64,000 nt of DNA, taken from positions 124,001 to 188,000 of the forward strand of contig NZ_JASJOU010000004.1 of NCBI RefSeq assembly GCF_030068605.1, given 5' to 3'. This DNA is from Xanthocytophaga agilis. Lineage in GTDB: Bacteria; Bacteroidota; Bacteroidia; Cytophagales; 172606-1. The notes beneath the pieces are model-generated. The model ran no database searches. It worked only from the letters and a program-made list of their open reading frames with translations, and had not been told where the DNA came from. Of this stretch, positions 28,301 to 36,125 are shown in pieces (the first letter of the stretch is position 1; every line of letters begins with the position of its first letter). The position numbers were made by a program, and so were the translations under genes.

Positions 28301-29020
28301 AAAGGTAGTAATGGCTTTATTCAGTTCTCGATCAAGCCAAAAGCAGAGTTACCAGAGAAGACACAAATAGAAAACTTTGCCGATATTATTTTCGATTATA
28401 ATGATCCTGTACGGACCAATACTACAACCAATGTACTCTATGATGTACCTCCGGTTATTGCTCCAGAAAATCAGCTATCTAAAAAAGGAGTAATATTTCT
28501 ACCACCTACTATCAGCAGCTTTACTCCTGAGACAGCTAAGGTTGGTGAACAAATCACTATAATTGGGACTAACTACCAAGAAGTATCATCAGATAATCTT
28601 GTTAAAATTAATGGTATGATTGCTACTGTAGTTACGGCTACGGAAACTCAATTAGTTGTAACAGTTCCTACAGGAGTAACGATTGGTAAAGTAAGTGTCA
28701 CTACTCTTGGTGGGACTGCCATTAGTGAAGTTGAATTTACTCCTTCACCTACTGCTACAGAGCAACCTGTCTGGAGCCGATCAATTGTAGTCTCTCCCAA
28801 TCCAACAGATGGAAAGGTGACTGTTGATATCTCAAAAGCATCTGTTCAGATCCAGGAAATAGAGATTTATAACCATTTAGGACAAAGAATCAACTCACAA
28901 ATCATATCAAGATCAACCATCAGAAAGGAAATAAACTTGTCTGATAATGGTGCAGGTATCTATTTGATTGTTTTTAAAACGGACAAGGGGAATGCAAGTC
29001 AAAAAGTAATTCTCAAATAA
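25316..29020 (+). CDS. Large secreted NHL beta-propeller with type IX secretion signal
   Basis: 1234 residues. Signal peptide (residues 1-21, LFVGLLLLSGSSVIGQ). Residues ~35-560 hold about ten NHL repeats of the form 'G-I-A-V-D-x-x-x-N-I-W-V-A-D ... I-Q-K-F-D', probably folding as two propellers. Next come a Cna-B/SdrD-like carboxypeptidase-regulatory domain (~565-650, GRIFSDENQNCRFDDTEQS), a Cys-containing Ig-like segment (~650-860), and a DUF11-like repeat (~900-1040). An IPT/TIG domain (~1058-1130) and a T9SS type A sorting domain (VVSPNPTDGKVTVDIS) close the protein. It would be exported and probably attached to or released from the cell surface. Its binding target is unknown. Confidence 0.9.
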   Translation: MRKILYLFVGLLLLSGSSVIGQDYYIKGGMGTNSIPRPLGIAFDENGYLYAISGSRILIKTDPTGKILFLSGKEGLGNGQFSIPADIAINKQGNIFVTDNGFSYVQKFDSKGNFLLKFGDRDSTDGNKPSLQGVKVDQQGNIWVTDISNHCVRKFDPSGKLLLKFGSFGSGDGQFNYPKGIAVDAENNIWIADRRNYRIQKFDSNGRFLFKFGREGTVDGTLSAPDYIMIDKQNNIWITQQGNSIQKFDPTGKFLLRIGSYGNEDGQFRTPTGIAVDAQGVIWIADWDNSRIQKFDSGGKLLGMIGWTSVNKLRTLVHMSLDDKGNIWNYGISGMTKYDSDGNYITKFGSDLYVKNVVRDKQDVLWVVDYGYSRILKFDTTGMFLNVFIDKGITDGQVANPTDLAFDKEGNIWVVNSYTQCLQKFDRTGKFLQKFGSKGDGNGQFGSPECLTIDHLGNLWVGDYKNRNIQKFDSNGRFLLKIALRYLEKDTYSTPLDILEDQQGNIWVLDQYGIQKFDSNGELITKINSIPSPRNIQLNKNGELCCLCELGVLIFSTDSKQTLLTGRIFSDENQNCRFDDTEQSLPGIIVVAQPGNYYGFTSPAGGYQIAVNPGTYTVSQVLVQTNGKQLQPVCPANNVSPEITLKSGDIENVDFANKVTTYPFLVSSVTSDRRRRCMNGTTAISYHNTGYTTAENVKVYVKCPPHIIFKSADKPYIIDKDSNYVFSIGVLMPNQAGSIWISDSVACVASVRGLTACTKVWIMPANDYALPEESQWDNSNIILNGKCVENGKVHMVIKNIGQFMADSAEFRILFDAQLALNSKYKLESGDSLVLKIPANGKTIRLEADQRPGHPHKMQTNLTIEGCVSSVNDIISKGYVDMLPQDDAEPEVAIQCLPIVDSFDPNDKLVSPRGTTTNHYTPTSSELKYTIRFQNTGTDYAYKVVVIDTLSENLDIATLQIGAASHSYSLKMSGKGKPVLTWTFSDINLPDSTHDQKGSNGFIQFSIKPKAELPEKTQIENFADIIFDYNDPVRTNTTTNVLYDVPPVIAPENQLSKKGVIFLPPTISSFTPETAKVGEQITIIGTNYQEVSSDNLVKINGMIATVVTATETQLVVTVPTGVTIGKVSVTTLGGTAISEVEFTPSPTATEQPVWSRSIVVSPNPTDGKVTVDISKASVQIQEIEIYNHLGQRINSQIISRSTIRKEINLSDNGAGIYLIVFKTDKGNASQKVILK

Positions 29021-29039
29021 AGAAGCTCTTTCACTACCT

Positions 29040-29092
29040 ATAAATGCAATGTTAATTTTTATAGAAGTTGATGTTGCATTTATTATTTTTCT
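29040..29092 (+). terminator. Terminator of the propeller gene
   Basis: ATAAATGCAA (29040-29049) pairs with TTGCATTTAT (29074-29083) with a long loop that itself can pair partly, followed by TATTTTTCT. Confidence 0.55.
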
Positions 29093-29460
29093 AAGTGCCT
29101 TTCCCTCTTTTTCTAAAAATGGCTCATGTTTGAGAGGATGAGTGAAAAATAGTTTGTATCAGCAAGGATACTTTCAACTGTTGGCAAAACTTGCCATACT
29201 GTTTACCTATGAATAGTGTGTAGTTCATAAGTGAAGACTTCAACCCTTTAGAATACAGAGATATATAGTGTTATGAGAAGCTCATATGGCGTGGAGCTGA
29301 CAATACCATCACTTGGCGGAGACATACAAAAATATGATTGCCTGTTTTTTTTAAATTCTTGAGAGAAGTTTAACAGGCTACTAACTTTAGGTTGTCAAAT
29401 TTTATATCTTACTCCTAATCCAATAGGAGTAATTAACTATAAAAATAACCTATTTCTCTG

Positions 29461-29892
29461 ATGCTTACAAAATACCCTGGAAATCAATTGATTGTGTGTG
29501 GATTCGTTGTGCTTTCCTTCTTAGCCTGTAAGCCGGTAAAGCTTCAGGGAAGTTATTGTAGCGATAATTCCAAAGAAACTCTCTATACAAATTTAATATT
29601 GAAGGATAATGGGGAATATGTCATGCAGGGTGTGGTATCCTACTTTAATCGTTCTACCGTTGTTGAAACAGGAAAGTGTTTTCTGGATGGGGAAAAGATC
29701 CGTTTTGTTGGCTTAAAATTAGAATATAGCCCTCATACGCTGCATGTAATTGCAAAACCGGATACGTCAATAGGGTATGCCTTGTTCAAAAGAAAAAAAA
29801 TATTCATTTATAAGAACGATTCAGAACAATGGATTTTGAAAAAGTCTAAAAAATGTGAACAGGTTATTTTGACGTATAAGCCAGGATTTTAG
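29461..29892 (+). CDS. Small lipoprotein, unknown
   Basis: 143 residues. The leader GFVVLSFLACKPVKLQG carries a lipobox ending in Cys. The mature part opens with GSYCSDN and contains LILKDNGEYVM and ETGKCFLDG, a beta-rich layout resembling the remnant at 23759-24199. It would sit in the inner leaflet of the outer membrane. No function can be assigned. The preceding 440-base gap holds only the terminator near 29060. Confidence 0.6.
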   Translation: MLTKYPGNQLIVCGFVVLSFLACKPVKLQGSYCSDNSKETLYTNLILKDNGEYVMQGVVSYFNRSTVVETGKCFLDGEKIRFVGLKLEYSPHTLHVIAKPDTSIGYALFKRKKIFIYKNDSEQWILKKSKKCEQVILTYKPGF

Positions 29893-29973
29893 GCTCAGGT
29901 TATTAATATTGCTGACATGGTAGTATGCTTATATAGTCATTGGGTGCTACGGTCTGACTATGAATGAGTAGTA

Positions 29974-30096
29974 GGATTTGAACAGCCTCAATCCTTCCAT
30001 AAACTTTTCAAAAGCCAAACCCGCATGTCTGCTCTGGAATTTCGCCAGTACTTTACTTATAAGCAACTCACTGACAAAACCAATTATAGTTTCTAA
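29974..30096 (+). pseudogene. C-terminal remnant of an AraC family regulator
   Basis: About 40 codons reading GFEQPQSFHKLFKSQTRMSA then LEFRQYFTYKQL, ending at TAA 30094-30096. This is the second helix-turn-helix and the end of an AraC-type domain; the complete regulator at 34937-35860 has the matching segment (FEHMQSFSKLFKTKTNLSPL). The N-terminal portion is absent upstream. It lies between the small lipoprotein and the DinB gene and shows that an AraC gene once occupied this locus. Confidence 0.6.
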
Positions 30097-30105
30097 ACCT
30101 GGTAT

Positions 30106-30654
30106 CTACACCATTACATCAGCAGTAGAACCATATACACTGGGCAAGGGTATATTTTGCAAACGTAAATACACTCCTAATTGTCCGCGGTGATGCACAG
30201 TATGATTTTGTGCCATGTTGCGTATCGCTGCTATACGCGGGAGTGAGAAAAATACCTTCTTCCCATCCCGCATAGTCCATGTCTGCATAAGGTCTTCATT
30301 GGTAGTAGCCTCTACATCTGCAAGGGCTTGTTGGGTGTTGGCATCAAACAGAGCCAGAAGCTGTGACGTGTTTTGCAAGTTTACCGTCTGTACGGTTTGT
30401 CCAGAGGCAGACTCCTGCTCGTCACTAGTCAGAAAGTTCGTTTCTGTGGTAGTAGCCAGGTTCAGCTCCTGAGTAGTGATGATACGACTTACCCAAGTAG
30501 GTATAGTGGCTATGTGTAGTGCCAGTTCCTGCAATTTCATGCTTTTTTCGTGGGGCTTCCAGTTTGCTTTATCAAAAGGGATAAGCTCCAGCATTCTGCG
30601 TGTGAGAAATGCTTCGTAGGTAAATTCAGTTAACAGTGAGGTTTTTAGATCCAT
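30106..30654 (-). CDS. DinB superfamily protein
   Basis: 182 residues of four-helix bundle type. Metal-ligand histidines expected of DinB/YfiT proteins appear in LALHIATIPTWVS and in NHTVHHRGQLGVYLR near the C-terminus, where the HHRGQ pattern is highly characteristic. The family includes metal-dependent thiol transferases and damage-inducible proteins; the substrate cannot be inferred. It is divergent from the HxlR gene at 30849, which may control it through the dyads at 30788-30819. Confidence 0.85.
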   Translation of the reverse strand: MDLKTSLLTEFTYEAFLTRRMLELIPFDKANWKPHEKSMKLQELALHIATIPTWVSRIITTQELNLATTTETNFLTSDEQESASGQTVQTVNLQNTSQLLALFDANTQQALADVEATTNEDLMQTWTMRDGKKVFFSLPRIAAIRNMAQNHTVHHRGQLGVYLRLQNIPLPSVYGSTADVMV

Positions 30655-30787
30655 GATTCGTTCTGTTTGGAGGCAGGGTGATTCACATAGAGGGAGTCAT
30701 TGCCTGTAAGGATACTTTCCGATTTTCGCTTTTAAATTGTTCCGGATGAGGTAAAAGTAGCTACATTTACTGTTCAGTTTACGGTTG

Positions 30788-30819
30788 TTACCTTGGGGTA
30801 AGTAGTTACCTGTAGGTAA
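30788..30819. promoter_or_regulatory. Paired dyads upstream of the second HxlR gene
   Basis: TTACCTTGGGGTAA (30788-30801) and TTACCTGTAGGTAA (30806-30819) are two copies of one imperfect palindrome, centres 18 bases apart. They lie in the region between the divergent DinB and HxlR genes, 30-60 bases before the HxlR start, as expected for an operator of that regulator. Confidence 0.6.
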
Positions 30820-30848
30820 GCAAGTATTGTTGGACATGTGAAAAATAT

Positions 30849-31217
30849 ATGGAACAAGAAGAGACAAAAGACGTATGTCAGTACAAGACAAGTGTCGCCT
30901 GCGTGTCTAATTTAAGGGCTGCCAAAGATGTTATGGATGTGATTCAGGGCAAATGGCGCATCCCTATCATTGTGGCACTGACATATGGCAACAAACGATT
31001 TGGGGAGATACTAAGAGATCTTGGTGATATTTCGCCCAAAGTGCTATCCAAGGAATTAAAGTCGCTGGAGGAAAGTAAACTCGTTATCCGTACCACCTAT
31101 GACACGATTCCTGTAACAGTGGAATATTCACTCACACCGCTTGGACTTTCTCTGGAAAAAGTGCTGGATCCATTAATTGGTTGGGGAATACATTTCAGAA
31201 AGGAAATTATAAACTAA
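30849..31217 (+). CDS. HxlR family transcriptional regulator
   Basis: 122 residues. The HxlR winged helix is complete: VIQGKWRIPIIVALTYGNKR, then ISPKVLSKELKSLEESKLV and TVEYSLTPLGLSL. Cys10 and Cys18 near the N-terminus (DVCQYKTSVACVSN) could sense electrophiles or oxidants, as known for related members. Divergent from DinB, with paired dyads between them. A HAD phosphatase follows 95 bases after its stop in the same direction. Confidence 0.85.
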   Translation: MEQEETKDVCQYKTSVACVSNLRAAKDVMDVIQGKWRIPIIVALTYGNKRFGEILRDLGDISPKVLSKELKSLEESKLVIRTTYDTIPVTVEYSLTPLGLSLEKVLDPLIGWGIHFRKEIIN

Positions 31218-31312
31218 ACGTTTTTATCTACTATTCCTAAAAGGAATATTTGCTTACCTCAGGCTAGAAGATACAAAAAGCCCAGCTTTGGTAGCGAACT
31301 AATCACATATAT

Positions 31313-32131
31313 ATGCAAACTTTTCAATCCAATTCTATGCCGGAGAAATCACCTTCGGTTAAGGCTGTTTTTTTTGACATTGATGGCACTCTTGTCAGTT
31401 TCACTACCCATGCAGTACCCGATTCAACACAAAAGGCTATCAAAGCACTTCAGGAAAAAGGAATCAAGGTAATCATTGCCACAGGACGTTCAATTACAGC
31501 TATCGATCATATCCGGTACCTGAATTTTGATGGATTCATCACATTTAATGGGGGATGCTGTGTTGGACCAGACGGAAGTGTATTATTTCGTAAAGCCATT
31601 GACCCAAATGACATACAAACATTGCTTGACTACACAGAGCACAATCCCCTGAGCTTTTCATTAATGTATGAGAACAGTGTATCTATCAACGATGTCACAC
31701 CTGAAGTTGCCGGTATGTATGCACACCTGAACCTGCCCGTTCCTCCTTTGGTACATAGAGAGCATACGGATATCACAGGCGTTCTACAAGCCAACATCTT
31801 TCTAAGTCCTGAAGATGAAGTGGCGTTTATGCCAAAGGTGATGCCCAACTGTGTAGCCTCCCGATGGACTCCGCTGTTTGCTGATGTGAATCCCATAGGA
31901 CAAAGCAAACAGGTAGGTATTGATGTTTTCTGCCAGTATTTCGGAATTGATGTCTCTGAGACCATGTCATTTGGCGATGGGGGGAATGATATTACCATGT
32001 TGAAATATACCGGAATAGGGGTAGCAATGGGCAATGCCAACGAGAATGTAAAAGAAATCGCAGATTACATCACAGAGGATGTGGACAATGACGGTATATT
32101 CAAGGCATTGGTACATTTTAAGGTGATTTAG
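31313..32131 (+). CDS. HAD superfamily phosphatase, Cof type
   Basis: 272 residues; a second start at 31337 (MPEKSPSVKAVFFDIDG) may be the true one. HAD motif I is VFFDIDGTL, motif II is IATGRS, the conserved Lys lies in PIGQSKQVGIDV, and motif IV is MSFGDGGNDITM. Between motifs II and III is the C2 cap typical of class IIB (Cof/YidA) enzymes, which dephosphorylate sugar phosphates or cofactors such as FMN and PLP. Substrate not determinable here. Confidence 0.85.
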   Translation: MQTFQSNSMPEKSPSVKAVFFDIDGTLVSFTTHAVPDSTQKAIKALQEKGIKVIIATGRSITAIDHIRYLNFDGFITFNGGCCVGPDGSVLFRKAIDPNDIQTLLDYTEHNPLSFSLMYENSVSINDVTPEVAGMYAHLNLPVPPLVHREHTDITGVLQANIFLSPEDEVAFMPKVMPNCVASRWTPLFADVNPIGQSKQVGIDVFCQYFGIDVSETMSFGDGGNDITMLKYTGIGVAMGNANENVKEIADYITEDVDNDGIFKALVHFKVI

Positions 32132-32187
32132 ATAAGTCCATACCTTTTTAATGCATGAAATCTCCTTTTTTCTAAAAAATATTCTCT

Positions 32188-32334
32188 CTGTCTTTCTGGA
32201 AAGAACTCTCCCTGTTTGTCCTTCTGAAAGAAACTTGTGACAAATAGAGTTGCGTTCGGTTTCTGTGAGAAAAAAATATTCTCCAAGCCCAAATACCACT
32301 AACCTTGTCACAGGTTCCTTCCTGATGGATAGAG
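32188..32334 (-). repeat. Dispersed inverted-repeat element, copy 4 (reversed)
   Basis: GTCTTTCTGGAAAGAACTCT and a second TGTCCTTCTGAAAGAAAC are followed by GTGACAAATAGAGTTGC and a TTTCTGTGAGAAAAA block. This matches the reverse complement of the right half of the copy at 21451 (CTCTATTTGTCACA...CAGAAGGAC). The GC-rich block of copies 1-3 is missing. It lies between the HAD gene and the TetR gene. Confidence 0.6.
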
Positions 32335-32453
32335 TATTTTTTGTAAGAAGATATTATTTAGTGGAAATTCAGTTGGTAATTATCTTATTGCTTGTCAGGA
32401 TGTTGTAGATAAGTATTTGCCTTGAATCAGAGCACAGGAAAAAATATTTTCCA

Positions 32454-32490
32454 TTTTGAAACATATGTTTCAAAAATATCTATACATTTG
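32454..32490 (+). promoter_or_regulatory. TetR self-operator overlapping its promoter
   Basis: TTTTGAAACAT-ATGTTTCAAAA (32454-32475) is a perfect 22-base palindrome. TACATTTG at 32483-32490 matches the -7 box, so the palindrome covers the -33 region and repressor binding would block transcription. Core TGAAACATATGTTTCA recurs in variant form twice ahead of the dehydrogenase at 33205. Confidence 0.75.
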
Positions 32491-32512
32491 TAGAGTAATA
32501 TAGAGTAAGCAA

Positions 32513-33091
32513 ATGGCACGGAATGTTGAATTTGATGAAGAGGTAGCAATCCAAAAGGCTATGGAAGTCTTTTCGGAGAAGGGCTATAACGGCACTTCTC
32601 TTCGTGACCTGACCGATGCCATGAAGATAAACAGCAGCAGCCTCTATAATACTATCGGTGATAAACAAGAGTTGTTTGTCCGATGTGTGAAGCACTATAC
32701 AGAGATCCGGAAAAGAGATCTTCAAAGGCGGGCTACAAGTGCAGAATCACCCTTTACCATATTGGTAAACTACATTCATGATGCTGTGGCAGAGATTGTC
32801 AGTGGCACTGAGAGTTGTATGACTGTCAAGGCAGCTTTTGAAGTGGCAACCAATGATCAGCGAATAAAGGATATCCTAAAGGAAGATAGCGAATACTCCT
32901 ATCAGTTTATATGCTCTCATATCTCAAAAGCAATGGAAAAGGGTGAAATCTCCAGCGAAGAAGATCCTCAGCTTCTGGCAGATTACTTTATCAGTACCTG
33001 GACTGGATGGAATGAATCGTATATTCTGTACAAAGATCCTGTCAAAATCCAGCGAATGGCCAACTATTTCATTAAACAACTTTCCAAATAA
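32513..33091 (+). CDS. TetR/AcrR family repressor
   Basis: 192 residues. The N-terminal helix-turn-helix is clear: AMEVFSEKGYNGTSLRDLTD, then INSSSLYNTIGDKQELF. The all-helical ligand domain follows (residues ~60-190). A perfect palindrome lies at its own promoter and two related sites (33109-33124, 33165-33180) precede the dehydrogenase at 33205. So the gene probably represses itself and that enzyme until an unknown ligand binds. This is supported by site similarity, not experiment. Confidence 0.9.
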   Translation: MARNVEFDEEVAIQKAMEVFSEKGYNGTSLRDLTDAMKINSSSLYNTIGDKQELFVRCVKHYTEIRKRDLQRRATSAESPFTILVNYIHDAVAEIVSGTESCMTVKAAFEVATNDQRIKDILKEDSEYSYQFICSHISKAMEKGEISSEEDPQLLADYFISTWTGWNESYILYKDPVKIQRMANYFIKQLSK

Positions 33092-33105
33092 ATTTTTTTA
33101 CCCAT

Positions 33106-33180
33106 TTCTGAAACAAGCATTTCAGAATTTAGAACTAATCTATCAACTCTTGTACGCCTTATTTTGAAACATTCATTTCA
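33106..33180 (+). promoter_or_regulatory. Two TetR operator sites before the dehydrogenase
   Basis: TGAAACAAGCATTTCA (33109-33124, with arms extending to TTCTGAAA/TTTCAGAA) and TGAAACATTCATTTCA (33165-33180) share the half-sites TGAAAC and TTTCA, and their spacing, with the perfect palindrome at 32457-32472 next to the TetR gene. The second overlaps a TTATTTTG box (33159-33166). They lie 30-100 bases before the ATG at 33205. Confidence 0.7.
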
Positions 33181-33204
33181 TAATTAATCACAACATCAAT
33201 TACC

Positions 33205-34002
33205 ATGAAAAACCAACAAAATCACAGTACAGAACTTAACGGAAAAACAGCACTTGTAACCGGAGGAACTAAAGGAATCGGAAAAGCTATCGCAGATCGT
33301 TTGGCAGAAGCAGGTGCTCAGGTTATCGTAACAGCCCGAAATCATCCTGGCGATGCGAACTTAGATCATTATTTTATTGCAGCTGATTTAACTCAACCGG
33401 AAGATGTCACAAAAATGGCAGAGGAGATAGATGAAAAGTTTGGAACAGTAGATATTCTAATTGATAACATAGGTGGCTTAACCACTCCTGGAGGAGGGTA
33501 TAGCACCCTAACGGATGAACACTGGGAAAATGAGCTGCAACTGAATCTACTGGCTGCTATCCGACTAGACAGAACCTTATTGCCTAAAATGGTTGATCAG
33601 CAAAGTGGTGTGATTATTCATATCTCCTCTGTAGCAGGCAAACAGCCTCTGTGGAATCTCAATATGGCGTATGCAGTTTCCAAAGCAGCATTGAATAGTT
33701 ATAGCAAAACATTAGCGACCGAACTTGCCTCCAAAGGTGTACGTGTTCTGACTGTCTCTCCGGGGGCTACTAAAACACCGCCTATGGTAAAAGTTATTGA
33801 AGATTTTGCTACTGCTTCGGGCCTATCATTTGAAGAGGGACAAACTCAATTGATGAATCAGGTAGGGGGTATCCCGATGGGACGGATGGCTGAACCGGAA
33901 GAGGTAGCATCGCTGGTTCATTTTCTGGTATCACCAGCAGCTGCGTATCTCACCGGAACAAACTATGCTATCGATGGCGGATCGCTGCCTGTTGTAGTGT
34001 AA
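33205..34002 (+). CDS. Short-chain dehydrogenase/reductase
   Basis: 265 residues. Nucleotide motif GGTKGIGKAIADRL, a NIGGL strand in place of the usual NNAG, and the catalytic Tyr-x-x-x-Lys in AYAVSKAALN; the end (LTGTNYAIDGGSLPVVV) is standard for classical SDRs. The enzyme transfers hydride between NAD(P)H and a carbonyl substrate that cannot be identified. Two TetR-type operators lie directly upstream, and the TetR gene precedes it. A strong terminator follows at 34063. Confidence 0.9.
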   Translation: MKNQQNHSTELNGKTALVTGGTKGIGKAIADRLAEAGAQVIVTARNHPGDANLDHYFIAADLTQPEDVTKMAEEIDEKFGTVDILIDNIGGLTTPGGGYSTLTDEHWENELQLNLLAAIRLDRTLLPKMVDQQSGVIIHISSVAGKQPLWNLNMAYAVSKAALNSYSKTLATELASKGVRVLTVSPGATKTPPMVKVIEDFATASGLSFEEGQTQLMNQVGGIPMGRMAEPEEVASLVHFLVSPAAAYLTGTNYAIDGGSLPVVV

Positions 34003-34062
34003 GTAGATTCGTTACATTACAGCATTAAGCGAATAGTCAAACCTATTTCTATAATTCATTCC

Positions 34063-34098
34063 ACGCCTTTCGTTTTGCCTACAACGAAAGGCGTTTTG
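34063..34098 (+). terminator. Rho-independent terminator
   Basis: ACGCCTTTCGTT (34063-34074) pairs perfectly with 34083-34094 around an eight-base loop, followed by TTTT. It separates the TetR-controlled dehydrogenase from the next SDR/AraC pair. Confidence 0.8.
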
Positions 34099-34153
34099 AC
34101 TAAATCTGACTTAGAGAAACTGCTGACATTTGTATTGTTAAAACGACAAGACA

Positions 34154-34927
34154 ATGGAACTAAAAAACAGCACAATCCTGATTACAGGCGGAACCAGTGG
34201 TATCGGTTTGGAATTCGTAAAACAACTGACACAGCAAGGAGCAAACATAATCATCACAGGACGTAACCTGGATAAACTGAACGAAACCAAAAAACAATTT
34301 CCACAAGTTGCCATCTTTCAAAGCGATGTCAGTAATCCCAAAGACATTGAAGAGCTTTTCCAAAAGGTTACCCGGCAGTTTCCCGATCTGAACATTATTA
34401 TCAATAATGCGGGTATTATGCGTAATCTGAGCTTACACGATACCAGTATGAGTCTGGAGAACATTACAGCAGAACTGGATATAGATCTGTCAGGCGTGAT
34501 TCAGATGAATCATCAGTTTCTGCCTCACTTGAAAACAAAAGAATCGGCTGCTATTGTAAATATCTCGTCGGGGCTGGCTTTTATTCCGTTTCCGGTATCT
34601 CCCATTTATAGTGCAGCCAAAGCAGGTTTACATGCTTACACCCGTGTACTGCGATTGCAGCTTAGGAATACTCCTGTAAAGGTATTCGAAATAGCTCCTC
34701 CAGCTACTGATACGTCACTGGGAGATGCATTTACAGGATTAGTAGATCCCAGTATGAATATGAAAGTGGATAAGATGGTAAGCCAGTCTATTCAGGGGCT
34801 TTTGAAAGACAACCTGGAAATTAAGCCTGGTATGTCAAAGATGATGAAGACATTAGGTCGCTTTGCTCCGGACTTTGCACTTAATTTCATGCATTCATCT
34901 ATCGAAAAGGCAAGACGAAATAAGTAA
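34154..34927 (+). CDS. Short-chain dehydrogenase, DltE-like
   Basis: 257 residues. GGTSGIGLEFVKQL nucleotide motif, NNAGIMRNLSL, and Tyr-x-x-x-Lys in IYSAAKAGLHAY. The form with VFEIAPPATDTSLGD and a C-terminal helical end lacking the usual DGG is typical of DltE-like SDRs. The AraC regulator begins nine bases after its stop, so the two are co-transcribed and the regulator probably controls this enzyme. Confidence 0.88.
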   Translation: MELKNSTILITGGTSGIGLEFVKQLTQQGANIIITGRNLDKLNETKKQFPQVAIFQSDVSNPKDIEELFQKVTRQFPDLNIIINNAGIMRNLSLHDTSMSLENITAELDIDLSGVIQMNHQFLPHLKTKESAAIVNISSGLAFIPFPVSPIYSAAKAGLHAYTRVLRLQLRNTPVKVFEIAPPATDTSLGDAFTGLVDPSMNMKVDKMVSQSIQGLLKDNLEIKPGMSKMMKTLGRFAPDFALNFMHSSIEKARRNK

Positions 34928-34936
34928 CTTTGAGAT

Positions 34937-35860
34937 ATGGAAAATACAAAACCTATTCGGATAAAAACGATAAGTGAATTTCATAAACTGAGAGCTTTGC
35001 TTAAGCCTGCACACCCGCTTATCAGCATCGTGGATTATTCAGACATTCATTTTTTCCCGGAAGAAGGGAAGGAGGTTGTTGCCATATTTGACTTTTACTC
35101 CATTTCTATCAAGTCAGGAGTAACTGGAAAACTGAAATATGGTCAGCAACAATACGATTTTGATGAAGGCATTATGTTCTTTATCGGGCCTAATCAGGTA
35201 TTTGGCGTAGAGATAGATCAGGAGGAATTACAAAAAGCGACAGGTTGGATTATGCTCATTCATCCGGATTTTCTTTGGAATACATCTTTGGGGAAAAATA
35301 TGAAGAAGTACGAATTCTTTCACTATGCAGTAAACGAAGCCTTATTTCTTTCTGAAAAAGAAGAAATAATTATTAATGGCATTGTGCAGAATATTCAGAA
35401 TGAGTACCGCTCAAACATTGATAAATTCAGCCAGGATATTATTATCTCACAACTTGAAACGTTGCTCAACTACAGCGAACGCTTTTACAGTCGTCAGTTT
35501 CTTACCCGAAAAATAAGCAGCCATCAAATTCTTGACCGACTGGAGAAGGTATTGACTGACTATTTCAACAGTGAAGAGTTACTCACAAAAGGAGTGCCTA
35601 CAGTGCAGTACATTTCAGATCAACTGAATGTTTCACCCACCTATCTCCGTAGTTTACTCAAAGTGCTCACAGGGCAAAATACCCAGCAGCATATACACAA
35701 CAAACTGATTGAAAAAGCCAAAGAAAAACTATCTACAACCGAATTGACCGTAAGTGAAATAGCCTACGAACTGGGCTTTGAGCATATGCAATCGTTTAGC
35801 AAGTTATTCAAAACAAAGACCAACCTTTCTCCGCTGGAATTCCGACAATCGTTTAGCTAA
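34937..35860 (+). CDS. AraC family transcriptional regulator
   Basis: 307 residues. N-terminal cupin-type sensor (residues ~20-150, YDFDEGIMFFIGPNQVFGV), then two helix-turn-helix units: ISDQLNVSPTYLRSLLKVL and IAYELGFEHMQSFSKLFKT, ending with LSPLEFRQSF. It starts nine bases after the dehydrogenase stop, in one operon. Its C-terminus is the best match in the window to the AraC remnant at 29974-30096, suggesting the two derive from related copies. Confidence 0.9.
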   Translation: MENTKPIRIKTISEFHKLRALLKPAHPLISIVDYSDIHFFPEEGKEVVAIFDFYSISIKSGVTGKLKYGQQQYDFDEGIMFFIGPNQVFGVEIDQEELQKATGWIMLIHPDFLWNTSLGKNMKKYEFFHYAVNEALFLSEKEEIIINGIVQNIQNEYRSNIDKFSQDIIISQLETLLNYSERFYSRQFLTRKISSHQILDRLEKVLTDYFNSEELLTKGVPTVQYISDQLNVSPTYLRSLLKVLTGQNTQQHIHNKLIEKAKEKLSTTELTVSEIAYELGFEHMQSFSKLFKTKTNLSPLEFRQSFS

Positions 35861-36009
35861 ACATATCAGCTTTGTTATAAAATTCTTTCAGGATGGCATG
35901 GTAAGGTATCATATACTCATGTTAGCAGCATTAAGCGGATACTTGTAGTATAGTCTTACTAGACAGACGTTCACTGCTGTTAACACACAGAAATCCTATA
36001 TAACTACAT

Positions 36010-36095
36010 ACCTTCTGATTTCTTTTCTATCCCTCTGTAAAGTCTGGTGACAAATAAAGTTGCTTTTAGTCTAGTTTATGAGAGAATATATTTCA
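36010..36095 (-). repeat. Dispersed inverted-repeat element, decayed copy 5 (reversed)
   Basis: CCTTCTGATTTCTTT, then GTGACAAATAAAGTTGC and TTATGAGAGAATATATTTCA align with copy 4 at 32188 in the same orientation. Only one end and the GTGACAAATA core survive. It lies in the 335-base gap after the AraC gene. Confidence 0.5.
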
Positions 36096-36125
36096 AATTG
36101 AGGAAGATCTGCTTGCCTCCATTAT

